Positions 45,586 to 54,541 of a stretch of DNA of 64,000 bases are shown here, piece after piece. The stretch comes from Stigonema ocellatum SAG 48.90 = DSM 106950. GTDB taxonomy: Bacteria; Cyanobacteriota; Cyanobacteriia; Cyanobacteriales; Nostocaceae. Location: assembly GCA_016903675.1 (NCBI GenBank), contig JADQBA010000010.1:56005-120004 (forward strand), in the 5' to 3' direction. The number at the start of each line of letters is the position of its first letter. The first letter of the stretch is position 1. Under the pieces are notes generated by a model that did not search any database, was not told where the DNA came from, and worked only from the letters and a program-made list of their open reading frames with translations. The translations under genes were made by a program, and so were the position numbers.

Positions 45586-45708
45586 AGGTCATCTTTAGTC
45601 CCCTCCCCGCTTGCAACGAGCAAGCTAAATTCAGTACAATTAACAAAGGTTTACGCTGAAAAGATATTTTTATAAAATAAATTAATCAAAAGATTCGCAG
45701 AATTATAA

Positions 45709-47250
45709 ATGGACTGGATTACCCTACTGCGATCGCTACAATCTGACTTGATCAAAAGGTTAACATCTGGTTGTCTGCTTCATTGTGAAACAGAAGGTCA
45801 ATATAGTGAATTAACAGTCATCTCCGGAGAGAGGTTAAAAGCGCTACGGGAATTTTGCTGGCTGATGGCTGAAAAGTATAAGCGCACGTCGCCAGTTCGT
45901 GACGTTTTTATCAACAATATGAAAGGAAAACTGGGTGAGGAAGTTGTCAAAGAACGTTTAGCTGATTTTGTGACTGAAGTTGATTATGAAAGACGGTTCG
46001 GCGGCGATGGCAAAGTTGATTTTACACTGACTTCTGACCCATCCGTTGGCATCGCAGTTAAATCCCGTCACGGCAGTATTGATAGAGTCAGATGGTCAAT
46101 TAATTCAGACGAAGTTGAAAAAAATGCTGCTGTCGTCTGCATTCTCATTCAAGAGGAGGTGAATGAGGCACAAGCTGAGTATCACCTCTTTTTGGCTGGA
46201 TTTCTCCCAACCCAGATGATTAAGCTGAGAACTGGTAAAATCTTATTCGGGATAGATCAATTGCTCTATGGCGGTGGCTTACGGTGCTATCTGGAACAGT
46301 TACAATTTTCTACAAATGACAATTCTTACAAACAAAAATATCCAATTTACAAACATAATCCCAGACAGGAACCGACCTATCAGCAACCCAAAAATCAGTT
46401 TATAAAACCCTACTTCTACCCTGGACAAGATGACTATTCTCGTTACCGTAATGCTGATTTAAATCTACTTTATGTAAAGTTAGGTGATGAATGTTTCGAG
46501 AAAGGACAGTATGACGCTGCAATTACTACCTACAATGAAGCATTGCGCCTTAACTCTGAGGATGCCAATACTCATTATAAACGTGGTAATGCTCGTTATC
46601 AACTTGGAGATTACGAGGGAGCTATCGAGGATTACACTCAGGCAATCACAATTAATCCCAATTATGCCGGAGCTTATCACAAAAGTGGTCATGCTCGTTA
46701 TCAACTAGGAGATTACGAGGGAGCAATTGAAGATTACACTCAGGCAATCAGAATTAATCCCTATGATGCTGTAGCTTACGGAGACCGTGCTGATACCCGT
46801 ATTCTCATAGGAGATCACCAGGGAGCAATTGAGGATTACACTCAGGCAATAAAAATTAATCCCCATAATGACTATGTAGATTCCAAAAAACCTTCGCAAA
46901 TTGAAGATAAGGAGGGAACGATTGAGGGTTTCACTCAGTTAATCAAAATGAGTCCCAATGATGTCGATGCTTACAAAAACCGTGGTAATGCTCGTTATGA
47001 CCAAGGAGATTACCAGGGAGCAATTGAAGATTACACTCAAGCAATAAAAATTAACCCCAATGATGCCGACGCCTATTATAACCGTGGTAATGCTCGTTAT
47101 AGCCAACGAGATCAGCCGGGAGCAATTGAAGATTTTCAGAAAGCGACAGACCTCTATCGAAAAGAAGGTAAGCTAGCGGAACACAAAAATGTACGGGAAA
47201 GAATTTTAGATTTACAAATAGAAGAATCGTTAGACATTTTAAACTTTTAG
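45709..47250 (+). CDS. TPR protein with PD-(D/E)xK-like N-terminal domain
   Basis: 513 residues. N-terminus MDWITLLRSLQSDLIKRL resembles that of the TPR-WD40 gene at 40121. Residues 60-210 look like a restriction-endonuclease-type fold: KGKLGEEVVKERL (Glu77/Glu78), GDGKVDFTL (Asp104), GIAVKSRHGSID (Lys118), a hydrophobic strand AAVVCILIQEE. In the ExK position the residue before VK is Ala116, so the acid is missing and cleavage may be lost. Residues 245-500 hold about six TPR units (GDYEGAIEDYTQAIKINPN consensus) that bind partners. Two TPR units are nearly identical in DNA. Cytoplasmic; function unknown, possibly a sensor or scaffold. Confidence 0.82.
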   Translation: MDWITLLRSLQSDLIKRLTSGCLLHCETEGQYSELTVISGERLKALREFCWLMAEKYKRTSPVRDVFINNMKGKLGEEVVKERLADFVTEVDYERRFGGDGKVDFTLTSDPSVGIAVKSRHGSIDRVRWSINSDEVEKNAAVVCILIQEEVNEAQAEYHLFLAGFLPTQMIKLRTGKILFGIDQLLYGGGLRCYLEQLQFSTNDNSYKQKYPIYKHNPRQEPTYQQPKNQFIKPYFYPGQDDYSRYRNADLNLLYVKLGDECFEKGQYDAAITTYNEALRLNSEDANTHYKRGNARYQLGDYEGAIEDYTQAITINPNYAGAYHKSGHARYQLGDYEGAIEDYTQAIRINPYDAVAYGDRADTRILIGDHQGAIEDYTQAIKINPHNDYVDSKKPSQIEDKEGTIEGFTQLIKMSPNDVDAYKNRGNARYDQGDYQGAIEDYTQAIKINPNDADAYYNRGNARYSQRDQPGAIEDFQKATDLYRKEGKLAEHKNVRERILDLQIEESLDILNF

Positions 47251-47797
47251 AATGGCCAAAAAATTATTTATTTTGATAAGGTAAATCTTTCCGATACGAT
47301 ATTCCAATACAGTTGGTGTTAAGCACCTACTCAGAAACCCGGTTTCTTTAAGAAACCGGGTGTTTCTATGCCTACTCCCGAACCGCTACAAGATTACCTA
47401 TCTTATTCTTGGCGTCCTTGGCGTCTTGGCGGTTCGTTATATAGGTAATCTTAAGAGCGGGACCCCTGACGGCGAACGGGCGGGACAGGAGTAAGCTATC
47501 GTTATTATGCTTATTTTGTCAACCTCTACAAAACTTTTTAATTCTTTAATCTCTGTTACAAACCTTAATTGTTAACTCTTTACTTTCTCGAGCGGCGGAG
47601 CCTCTCAAAAGGCATTCCCAGGCTGGAGCCTGGGAACGAGAGGGGAAAGCCTCAAGGCTGGAAGACGCTATAACTTAGGAACAAGAAAAGGGGTGGTGCT
47701 CAGTCCGTGGGGTGTTCGTAATTCCTAACTCCCCACTCCTAACTCCTAACTCCTAACTCCTAACTCCCCACTCCCCACTCCCCACTCCCCACTCCAG
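47251..47797. repeat. intergenic region made of dispersed repeats
   Basis: Contents in order: GAAACCCGGTTTCTTTAAG hairpin (47333-47367); a TACTCCCGAACCG element with arms AAGATTACCTAT (47390-47401) and ATAGGTAATCTT (47441-47452); TTCCCAGGCTGGAGCCTGGG hairpin near 47610-47640; and a CTCCTAA/CTCCCCA STRR array (47725-47795). No gene is seen. The hairpins can end transcription of the TPR gene. Confidence 0.75.
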
Positions 47798-48790
47798 TTA
47801 ATATCCACCTTCTTCTTCATACTCTGGCTGTTTTTCCTTCACTTTCTTAGGGATATTCACGGGCTTCAGCGGCTCATCATCCCAAGCATCGCGATTGAGA
47901 TCGTCTTCATAATCGTTGTACTCGTCGGCGGATTGCTTGTTTTCATGAGGCTGAGGTTCATAACTTAGTTTTTTTCGATACCTGTCTTTGCCAGTAGCCT
48001 CACTCCAGTTATCTTCTTCTTCTTCATCTTCGTATTGAACAGGCTCATACTGACGCGCTTTCATCACCTGACGCTGGGGACGTTCTTCTTCCATGTAGTC
48101 CTCATCCCATTCTTCCCTGACTGGTTCGGGTGTGCGAACTCTCGGTCTTGGTTGCTCCAATGGCACTCCTGGTGGCAGTTGATTTGATACCGGAGCTGTA
48201 CGAGGACTATAAGTACTGTATTCTTCGTCCCCATCACGATCCCAAGGCGCTTTGCCAATACCCAGGCGCTCCAGTAAACCCACTGTCAACTGGTTGACTC
48301 GCTCTTCGGCTCCTTCAAACACAATCAATCTGTTAGGACCAGTGCTGACGATTTCTTCTACTGAGAACTCGTAGGTACTCACAAATTGGTCGGGAATTTG
48401 CGGCAATCCGAAGGTAGCGATGACAATGGACTGAATCTTACCTGTTTCGCCATTGAATCTGAAGCCTCGCACTTTACCTAAGACTTCACCAGTTTCTGTA
48501 ATCACTTCCCAGTTGATCAGGTTGCTGAAGGCTTCAACGTCAAGGTCTTCAATCACATCCTCGTTATCAACCAGGAGCACATCCCCAATTTGGTTGATAT
48601 TGCTGAGGTACATGTAGCGTGGCACACCAGAAACAGAGATCAGGCTGTCTCGCAAGCTAAGAGCCACAACCTCTCTTTGGTCAATATCAATCCAGACCTG
48701 ACTCACGATTCCTAGACGCTTGCCGTTATCGCGGGTGATCACCTGGGTGTTTAAAATATCGGAACGCCTAATTATTTGTTCAGAGGTCAT
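47798..48790 (-). CDS. PRC-barrel domain protein
   Basis: 330 residues from ATG 48790; the frame upstream to 48844 lacks conservation-like content. Two PRC-barrel units: MTSEQIIRRSDILNTQVITR with GKRLGIVSQVWIDIDQREVV, and LINWEVITETGEVLGKVRGF with KIQSIVIATFGLPQIPDQFV. The C-terminal 130 residues are low-complexity, acidic and Pro-rich (EEERPQRQV, YEDEEEEDNW), probably disordered. PRC barrels bind RNA or protein (RimM) or reaction-centre subunits; the role here is unknown. It begins 58 bp after smc on the same strand and is likely in one operon with it, which may mean a chromosome-related function. Confidence 0.85.
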   Translation of the reverse strand: MTSEQIIRRSDILNTQVITRDNGKRLGIVSQVWIDIDQREVVALSLRDSLISVSGVPRYMYLSNINQIGDVLLVDNEDVIEDLDVEAFSNLINWEVITETGEVLGKVRGFRFNGETGKIQSIVIATFGLPQIPDQFVSTYEFSVEEIVSTGPNRLIVFEGAEERVNQLTVGLLERLGIGKAPWDRDGDEEYSTYSPRTAPVSNQLPPGVPLEQPRPRVRTPEPVREEWDEDYMEEERPQRQVMKARQYEPVQYEDEEEEDNWSEATGKDRYRKKLSYEPQPHENKQSADEYNDYEDDLNRDAWDDEPLKPVNIPKKVKEKQPEYEEEGGY

Positions 48791-48848
48791 TCTATTCCGA
48801 GTCCTGATCTCTAATTCGGTTAATGTATACACTATTATTAACAAAAAC

Positions 48849-51800
48849 TCAACCAGATGTATGGTCAGTTTTCAACTTGATGCCCAAAACTTGGGTGTAA
48901 GCTCCTCTGGCTTGAGTGACGCCGATTGTGCGTTCGGCTGATTCTATCATCGGGCGACGCAAACTCACAACTATAAATTGTGCTTGTTTCGCCTGCTGTT
49001 TGATCATTCTAGCTAATCGTTCCACATTTGCCCCGTCCAAAAACATATCAACTTCGTCAAAAGCGTAAAATGGTGATGGACGGTAGCGTTGTAGGGCAAA
49101 GATAAAGCTCAAAGCTGTGAGAGATTTTTCTCCACCGGACATAGAAGCTAGTCGCTGCACAGGTTTACCTTTGGGGTGTGCAACTAAATTCAGTCCGCTG
49201 TTAAAAGGATCTTCGGGACTTTCAAGTTGCAAATAGCCATCACCCTCAGAAAGGGTAGCGAAAATTGATTGAAAGTTTTCATTGACAGCATCAAAGGCTT
49301 CTTTGAAAGCGCGTTGTCGCAAAGTGGTGAAATTCTCAATGCGCAACAGTAATTCTGTGCGTTCTGCTTCTAAGGTCTTTAATTTTTCACTGAGTTGCTC
49401 TAGGCGATTTTGGGTGCGCTCATATTGTTCCAAAGCCAGCATGTTGACTGGTTCCATTGCTTGCAAGCGTTTAGAAAGCGATCGCAATTCTTTCTGCAAT
49501 TCTTCTAAATCTACTTTATCTGGCACCAATGGGAGAGGATTAGGCAATTCCGACGCTACATTTTGTAACTGTGTCCGTAAGTTTGCTAGTTCCTCTCGTC
49601 GCGTCTGCTGGATTTCTTGCAGTTTTTGCAATTCCCATTCCAACTGTTGTTGACGCAGTTGATGCGATCGCAATTCCTGTTCTGTTGCATCCCGTCTCTG
49701 TTTTTCTGTTCCCAAACTCATCTCCATCTCACTCAAACTCTGGCGAGTTGACCTAATGGCGGTGGTTATGGCTGATTCCTGTTCCTTGAGTCTACCTATT
49801 TGATTTTGCTTGTTTATTTGCTCCTGACGGTATTGCTCTAAACGCTGTTCGCCTTCGCTGATTTTCTCATGCAATCGCTGCTGCTGATTCTCGAAATTTT
49901 TTAATTTTTCTTCACATCCCCTTAATTCTGCCGCTTTTTGTTGCAATTGTTGCTCTTGAACCTTGATGGTTGCCTGGATTTGCTGCCATTCATAAGGGGT
50001 TTGCGACTGTTCCAACTCCGCTAAAGAAAGTCGTAATTGTTGTAATTGTGACAATTGCTCTGGTAATTCCCGATCCAAAACCTCCAGACGGCATTGGACG
50101 GTGGCTAATCTTTCACTGTTTTGGGTTAGCTGCGATCGCGTTGTTTGCAATTGCGTTGTCCAATTCTTAATTTCTTTTGAACACTGCTCTAATTGTAGCT
50201 GTTGTTCTCGCCGCGCCTGTCGTGCTTCTGTTAGTTCTTGGGTTAGTACTTTTGTCCTTTGAGAAAGAGAACTGATCGCCTCACCACAACGGTCTAAAAT
50301 CCGCTCAATGTCACCCAAACGAGTTTTCAACGTGGCGACTTCCTCCGATTCCGTTGCTTCCACCGTACCAAACCGCAGCGCCGAACGCCCTGACATGCTA
50401 CCACCAGTCATAGCACCGCTGGTTTCTAACAATTCCCCTTCTAAGGTGACGATGCGATATAGTCCCAACTGCTGACGGGCTTGATTCATGGTGTCAAATA
50501 CTACAGTGTTACCGAAAACGTAGGCGAATACATCCCGATAGCGGCGATCGCACTCGATTAACTCAACAGCATAGTTCACAAAGCCCTTGGCGTAACGCAA
50601 CGTCGCATCTTGGCTAAACCTAGGAGCTTGAATTTTATTCAACGGTAGAAAAGTCGCCCTACCAGCACGTTTTTGTTTGAGCAATTCAATTAAGGCTGCT
50701 GCTATGCTGTCATCTTCCACCACAATCTGCCCCAAACGCCCACCAGCAGCAGTTTCCAAAGCCAGTTGATAGCGGGGTTCCACCCGTCCTAACTGCACAA
50801 CTAACCCGCAAATACCAGGCATTCCTGATTGCAAAATGACTTTGCTTGCTTGGGTTCCTTGGGCTTCTTGCTGTGCTGCGAGTTGCGCCTCTAGTTTATC
50901 TAAAGAGCGTTGTTTTTCTCGTTGCTCTTGCAAGAGGCGCTTTTGGGTTTCCTGTTGGATTTGCAGTTCTTGTTCTGTGGCTGATAAGCTTTGGGCTAGG
51001 TTTTGGATGGGTTCATCAGACGCGTTAAATTCTGTTTCAATTCCACTATACTCAGCTTGTTTTTCGGCTAATTGTGGTTCTAAGGTGTGGATGATCTGGG
51101 TTTGCTCTTGGATTTGCTGCTGTAGTTGGTTATAACGCTCTGTGAGTTGAGCCTGTTCTGTACGTTGGGGTTCGACGGTTTGCAGCACCGCTTCGATTTG
51201 GCGGTTGAGGGCGGTTTGTTGCTGCACCCAAGCTTCCGACGCTGATGCTATTTCCGCTGCTGCTGCGCGAGAATTTTCTAAGGCTTGTTGCGCTTCATCT
51301 CGTTGCGGTTGTAGAGACGCGAGTTCTCCCGTCTCTACAATTTGTTGTTGTGCAAGTTGTTCTAGGGAATGTTGATGAAGTTGTATTTCTTGCTGTTGTT
51401 GAGTAAGACGTTTTGCTGTTTCTTGTGTGGCGGTTTCTAGTTCTGTTGAGGAACGCTGGAGTTGTTTGCGTTCTGCTTCTTGGGTGGCTAGAGTAGATTG
51501 TACCGCTAAAAGTTTGTCTTCTCCCAAGGCTTTGACTTGGGTGTTTAGTTGATCTAGTTCGACAGTTTTTTGGGCAATTTCTGTGTTAAGGGTGGTGAGT
51601 TCATTTCTGAATTCATCAGCACTGCGATCGCCAGTTTGAATTTGTGTGGATAACTTTTCTTGAAGTTCAAGCAGGGAACGCCACGATAAAACTGCTTCCC
51701 AAGATTGTTTTTGTTGAAATTCGCTCTTGAGTTTTTGGTATTTTTCGGCTTTGGCGCGGTCTTGGGAGAGGCGATCGCGCTGAGTGATTAATTCTGTCTC

Positions 51801-52493
51801 CACAATGCGACAGCTATCTTCTTTCTCCTTAACTTCCTCCAAAGTCTTTTTGGCTTGGACAATCTTACGATCAAACGCCGCCACTCCTGCCAATTCATCG
51901 ATTATTTCCCTTCTCTCCCGTGTGTTCATGGAAATAATCCCGGTGACATCCCCTTGTAGTACGACGTTGTATCCTTCAGGATACACCCGTAGTGTCTCTA
52001 GTTCTTCATGTAACTCCGTGAGGGTGGTAGGGATACCGTTAATGTAATAATTCGATGTGTAAGTCCCTTGTGGGGTGACTCGTAATTTGCGTGTGACACT
52101 CCACTCCCCGCCTTGTTGGGGACGGACTTGAGCTTTGTGATTTTCGTCTTCTTCCCCTTGTTCCTCTTCTTCCCCTTCTTCCAAGACAACCGGGGAGGCT
52201 TCCAGTTCATCTGAGGGTGAATGATCTGACAAATCAAATGTCACCGTGACTATTGCTTCAACGGCGGAACGTGATTTGCTGGTTTGGGTATTGTTTACTA
52301 GGTCGGGTAGGCGATCAGCTCGCATTCCCTTGGAACTAGCAAGTCCGAGGCAAAACAGCAGTGCGTCTAGAATATTTGATTTGCCGGAACCATTTGGTCC
52401 AGAGATCACCGTAAACCCTGACAGCAGGGGAACTTGGGTCGTACCTCCAAAGGATTTGAAGTTGGTGAGTTCCACGCGCTTTATAAAAACCAT
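48849..52493 (-). CDS. smc: chromosome segregation protein SMC
   Basis: 1214 residues, full length. The N-terminal head has FKSFGGTTQVPLLSGFTVIS and Walker A GPNGSGKSN. A long coiled coil (about 170-510) leads to the hinge (about 550-680; MPGICGLVVQLGRVEPRYQL, LLETSGAMTGGSMSGR), and a second coiled coil (about 700-1050) leads to the C-terminal head with signature SMSGGEKSLTALSFIFALQ and Walker B FYAFDEVDMFLDGANVE. SMC forms the ring-shaped condensin with ScpA/ScpB for DNA compaction and segregation; neither scp gene is in the window. A short palindrome (51309-51340) is embedded in frame in the first coiled coil. Confidence 0.96.
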   Translation of the reverse strand: MVFIKRVELTNFKSFGGTTQVPLLSGFTVISGPNGSGKSNILDALLFCLGLASSKGMRADRLPDLVNNTQTSKSRSAVEAIVTVTFDLSDHSPSDELEASPVVLEEGEEEEQGEEDENHKAQVRPQQGGEWSVTRKLRVTPQGTYTSNYYINGIPTTLTELHEELETLRVYPEGYNVVLQGDVTGIISMNTRERREIIDELAGVAAFDRKIVQAKKTLEEVKEKEDSCRIVETELITQRDRLSQDRAKAEKYQKLKSEFQQKQSWEAVLSWRSLLELQEKLSTQIQTGDRSADEFRNELTTLNTEIAQKTVELDQLNTQVKALGEDKLLAVQSTLATQEAERKQLQRSSTELETATQETAKRLTQQQQEIQLHQHSLEQLAQQQIVETGELASLQPQRDEAQQALENSRAAAAEIASASEAWVQQQTALNRQIEAVLQTVEPQRTEQAQLTERYNQLQQQIQEQTQIIHTLEPQLAEKQAEYSGIETEFNASDEPIQNLAQSLSATEQELQIQQETQKRLLQEQREKQRSLDKLEAQLAAQQEAQGTQASKVILQSGMPGICGLVVQLGRVEPRYQLALETAAGGRLGQIVVEDDSIAAALIELLKQKRAGRATFLPLNKIQAPRFSQDATLRYAKGFVNYAVELIECDRRYRDVFAYVFGNTVVFDTMNQARQQLGLYRIVTLEGELLETSGAMTGGSMSGRSALRFGTVEATESEEVATLKTRLGDIERILDRCGEAISSLSQRTKVLTQELTEARQARREQQLQLEQCSKEIKNWTTQLQTTRSQLTQNSERLATVQCRLEVLDRELPEQLSQLQQLRLSLAELEQSQTPYEWQQIQATIKVQEQQLQQKAAELRGCEEKLKNFENQQQRLHEKISEGEQRLEQYRQEQINKQNQIGRLKEQESAITTAIRSTRQSLSEMEMSLGTEKQRRDATEQELRSHQLRQQQLEWELQKLQEIQQTRREELANLRTQLQNVASELPNPLPLVPDKVDLEELQKELRSLSKRLQAMEPVNMLALEQYERTQNRLEQLSEKLKTLEAERTELLLRIENFTTLRQRAFKEAFDAVNENFQSIFATLSEGDGYLQLESPEDPFNSGLNLVAHPKGKPVQRLASMSGGEKSLTALSFIFALQRYRPSPFYAFDEVDMFLDGANVERLARMIKQQAKQAQFIVVSLRRPMIESAERTIGVTQARGAYTQVLGIKLKTDHTSG
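51309..51340. repeat. in-frame palindrome inside smc
   Basis: Arms TTGTAGAGACG (51309-51319) and CGTCTCTACAA (51330-51340) around 10 nt. It encodes IVETGELASLQ in the coiled coil and belongs to the GTAGAGACG family at 10503 and 19417. Confidence 0.75.
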
Positions 52494-53342
52494 AGGCGCT
52501 GGTAAACTGAGCTAATGAAGTTCAATTGAACATATCCCCAAAATTTTTTTAACTGGGATTCTCGCCAGAAGCTTATATAATGGACATTCCGGAAGATTTG
52601 CCAATATCTGCCCAGATATTTTTATTTAGCTACCAGCCCCAGTACTTTCAACCGTGGATTTTGGACAAAAACAGCGTGGTTTAAGCGCTTGCTTCCTAAA
52701 TGTTGCCATCTATGTATGTATCTCATCACCGCTCATGAGATTCTAACACGCTTTTTCAAGACGGTGGTTAAAACTGCTCGCGTCGCCTTTACTCCATATT
52801 ATAAAAAATACACCTTGACAGAAAGAGCTAATTGTGTGCTGTCTCTCGTTACAAGGCTCTGCCTTGTAATGGCTCTTTTCGGAGGCTCCGCCTCCTTCTG
52901 ACGGGAGGCTGAGCCGGCGTTGCTGAATCCCGGTCATGAAAATCATTTCGTTTACTCCCGAACCACCCGAAGATTACCTATTTAATAAACCGCGTACGAC
53001 GAAGTCGTTGCCGCAGGCTAGACGCAAAGGACACGAAGAAAGAAGAAAAAGAAGAGAAAGAAGATCGGTAATTTTAGACCGGGAAGGGAGTAATAGTCGG
53101 CTTTAGCCGAGTGGGTGCTAATAGCCCTAGAATTTATTCTCCGGCGGATTAAATGAGAATGAAATAGCCCTGAAGTTTAAGACTTCTATATTTCCTCTGT
53201 CGATAAATAAACAACCCTCCTCTTGGGGCTTTTTTTGGTTTCAGCTAAAATTTAAATACAACACGTACTTCTTGGTGGGGGGAATGCCGCGACAAGGACT
53301 AAACCTCAATGGATAAAAAAGTTATACATAAGGCAAATTATA
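52494..53342. repeat. 850-bp divergent intergenic region with several repeats
   Basis: 52494-52840 holds the smc promoter side with nothing recognisable. 52844-52920 holds GTTACAAGGCTCTGCCTTGT and GGAGGCTCCGCCTCC hairpins. 52952-53093 is a 142-bp element with ends TTACTCCC and GGGAGTAA (copies at 47373 and 58193). 53094-53171 is a degraded hairpin-train copy (AGTCGGCTTTAGCCGA, GCTAATAGCCCTAG, GAATGAAATAGCCCT). CCTCCTCTTGGGG with T7 near 53217-53235 resembles a terminator. Confidence 0.7.
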
Positions 53343-53966
53343 ATGGCATTTAGCAATTACAAAAGTATTAGTGCAGTTATTAAAAAGTTTCAAGTCAAGT
53401 ACGTACAATCTAATTTTATGCTGGAAGTATATTTTCCAGTAAAAGAGTCTTTTCAAGAAGAATTAGATTTGCTATTTACAGATGGAGTTATTGATAATTC
53501 TGAAGATGCTATTTGTGAGAATCTTATCTATCCAGTTTTGAAAGAAGTATGGAAACCCTACCGAAGTAAACTAACGCTTTGGAGTCATCAAACATTAGCT
53601 TATGATGAGGACTTATCGGGCGTTCCAGATTATACGTTGACAAAACGAAATCCTTTAGGGACAATTGTTTTTGATAAACCTTATTTTTTAACAGTTGAGG
53701 CTAAACAGGACAAATTTGAAGAAGGTTGGGGTCAGTGTTTAGCTGAAATGATAGCAGTGCAGCGAATTAACGATGATTTTGTTAGTGAGATTTTTGGGAT
53801 TGTTTCTAACGGCAAAATCTGGCATTTTGGAAAGTTGACTGCTGATATTTTTACGAGAAATAAGAATTTATATGTAATTCAAGATTTAGATAAGTTATTT
53901 GCTGCTGTGAATTATGTTTTTCAACAGTGTGAATTACAAATAGATAAGACAATACGCTTCAGTTAA
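53343..53966 (+). CDS. PD-(D/E)xK nuclease-like protein (restriction-enzyme fold)
   Basis: 207 residues. The core GVPDYTL ... YFLTVEAKQDKFEEGWGQCL AEM-type arrangement gives the PD and ExK acids and lysine of a restriction-endonuclease fold, and the following helix and FGIVSNGKIWHFGKL resemble the N-terminal domain of type I restriction HsdR subunits. It has no helicase or methylase neighbour, so it is not a complete restriction system. This kind of stand-alone protein is common in filamentous cyanobacteria. The active-site residues look intact. It is followed by repeats containing hairpins. Confidence 0.75.
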   Translation: MAFSNYKSISAVIKKFQVKYVQSNFMLEVYFPVKESFQEELDLLFTDGVIDNSEDAICENLIYPVLKEVWKPYRSKLTLWSHQTLAYDEDLSGVPDYTLTKRNPLGTIVFDKPYFLTVEAKQDKFEEGWGQCLAEMIAVQRINDDFVSEIFGIVSNGKIWHFGKLTADIFTRNKNLYVIQDLDKLFAAVNYVFQQCELQIDKTIRFS

Positions 53967-53969
53967 GGG

Positions 53970-54156
53970 TAGCTGAGGTCATACATAGAAAGTTGTTTCA
54001 CAACTCCCAAAAGTCCTCTTTCAGAGGACTTATGCTATTAGCCTGGGACTTCAAGTCCCAGGCGGATGTGGGTGCAGTCAGAAACCCATTAAATACTGAG
54101 TTATTTTTGTGATGTACTACCAGGCTGGTGCAAGATGTGAAGTAGCTGAGGTCATA
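53970..54156 (+). repeat. hairpin-train repeat, variant F, between 15-bp direct repeats
   Basis: GTAGCTGAGGTCATA occurs at 53970-53984 and 54142-54156. Between them are hairpins AAGTCCTCT/AGAGGACTT (54011-54031) and GCCTGGGACTT/AAGTCCCAGGC (54041-54063) joined by ATGCTATTA, then GGATGTGGGT. The right part ends CTGGTGCAAGATGTGA, the same end motif as at 9311 and 39859. Confidence 0.75.
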
Positions 54157-54226
54157 GAAACCCGGTTTCTTTAAGAAACCGGGTTTTGGTCGGCTGGTGC
54201 TTAGGGTTTTGGTCGGCTGGTGCTTA
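54156..54226 (+). repeat. GAAACCCGG hairpin and 23-bp tandem duplication
   Basis: AGAAACCCGGTTTCTT pairs with AAGAAACCGGG (54156-54184). A perfect tandem duplication of a 23-bp unit starting GGGTTTTGGTCGGCTGG follows at 54181-54203 and 54204-54226. Confidence 0.85.
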
Positions 54227-54350
54227 ACTGAACTGTATTGTCTCAGGATTCTGATATCAAATCCGTTTAATTGCTTATCATAAAAATCTCTCCGCGTCCC
54301 CGTGTCCCCGCGTCAGTCAATCATGATAAGTATTCAACCGGATATGATAC

Positions 54351-54527
54351 AGGGCTATTTCATTCTGCAAAACGCAACCCACACGCCTAGGAATAAATTC
54401 CTAGGCTAATAGCTGAAGTCGGCTTAAGCCGACTAGAACTTTCAGAAATGAGCGTCCGTTTCAACGGACTTGAGCTTTGAGCCTTGAACTTGAGTTCAAG
54501 GCAAAGAGTGTAGAATGAAATAGCCCT
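54351..54527 (-). mobile_element. hairpin-train repeat, copy C (177 bp, inverted)
   Basis: Same length and nearly the same sequence as copy B (43545-43721) but in opposite orientation, with ends AGGGCTATTTCATTCT and AGAATGAAATAGCCCT. All four hairpins are kept except that one arm region near 54445-54470 has changes (AATGAGCGTCCGTTTC). No clear target duplication. Confidence 0.8.
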
Positions 54528-54541
54528 GACTTTCGGGGGCA

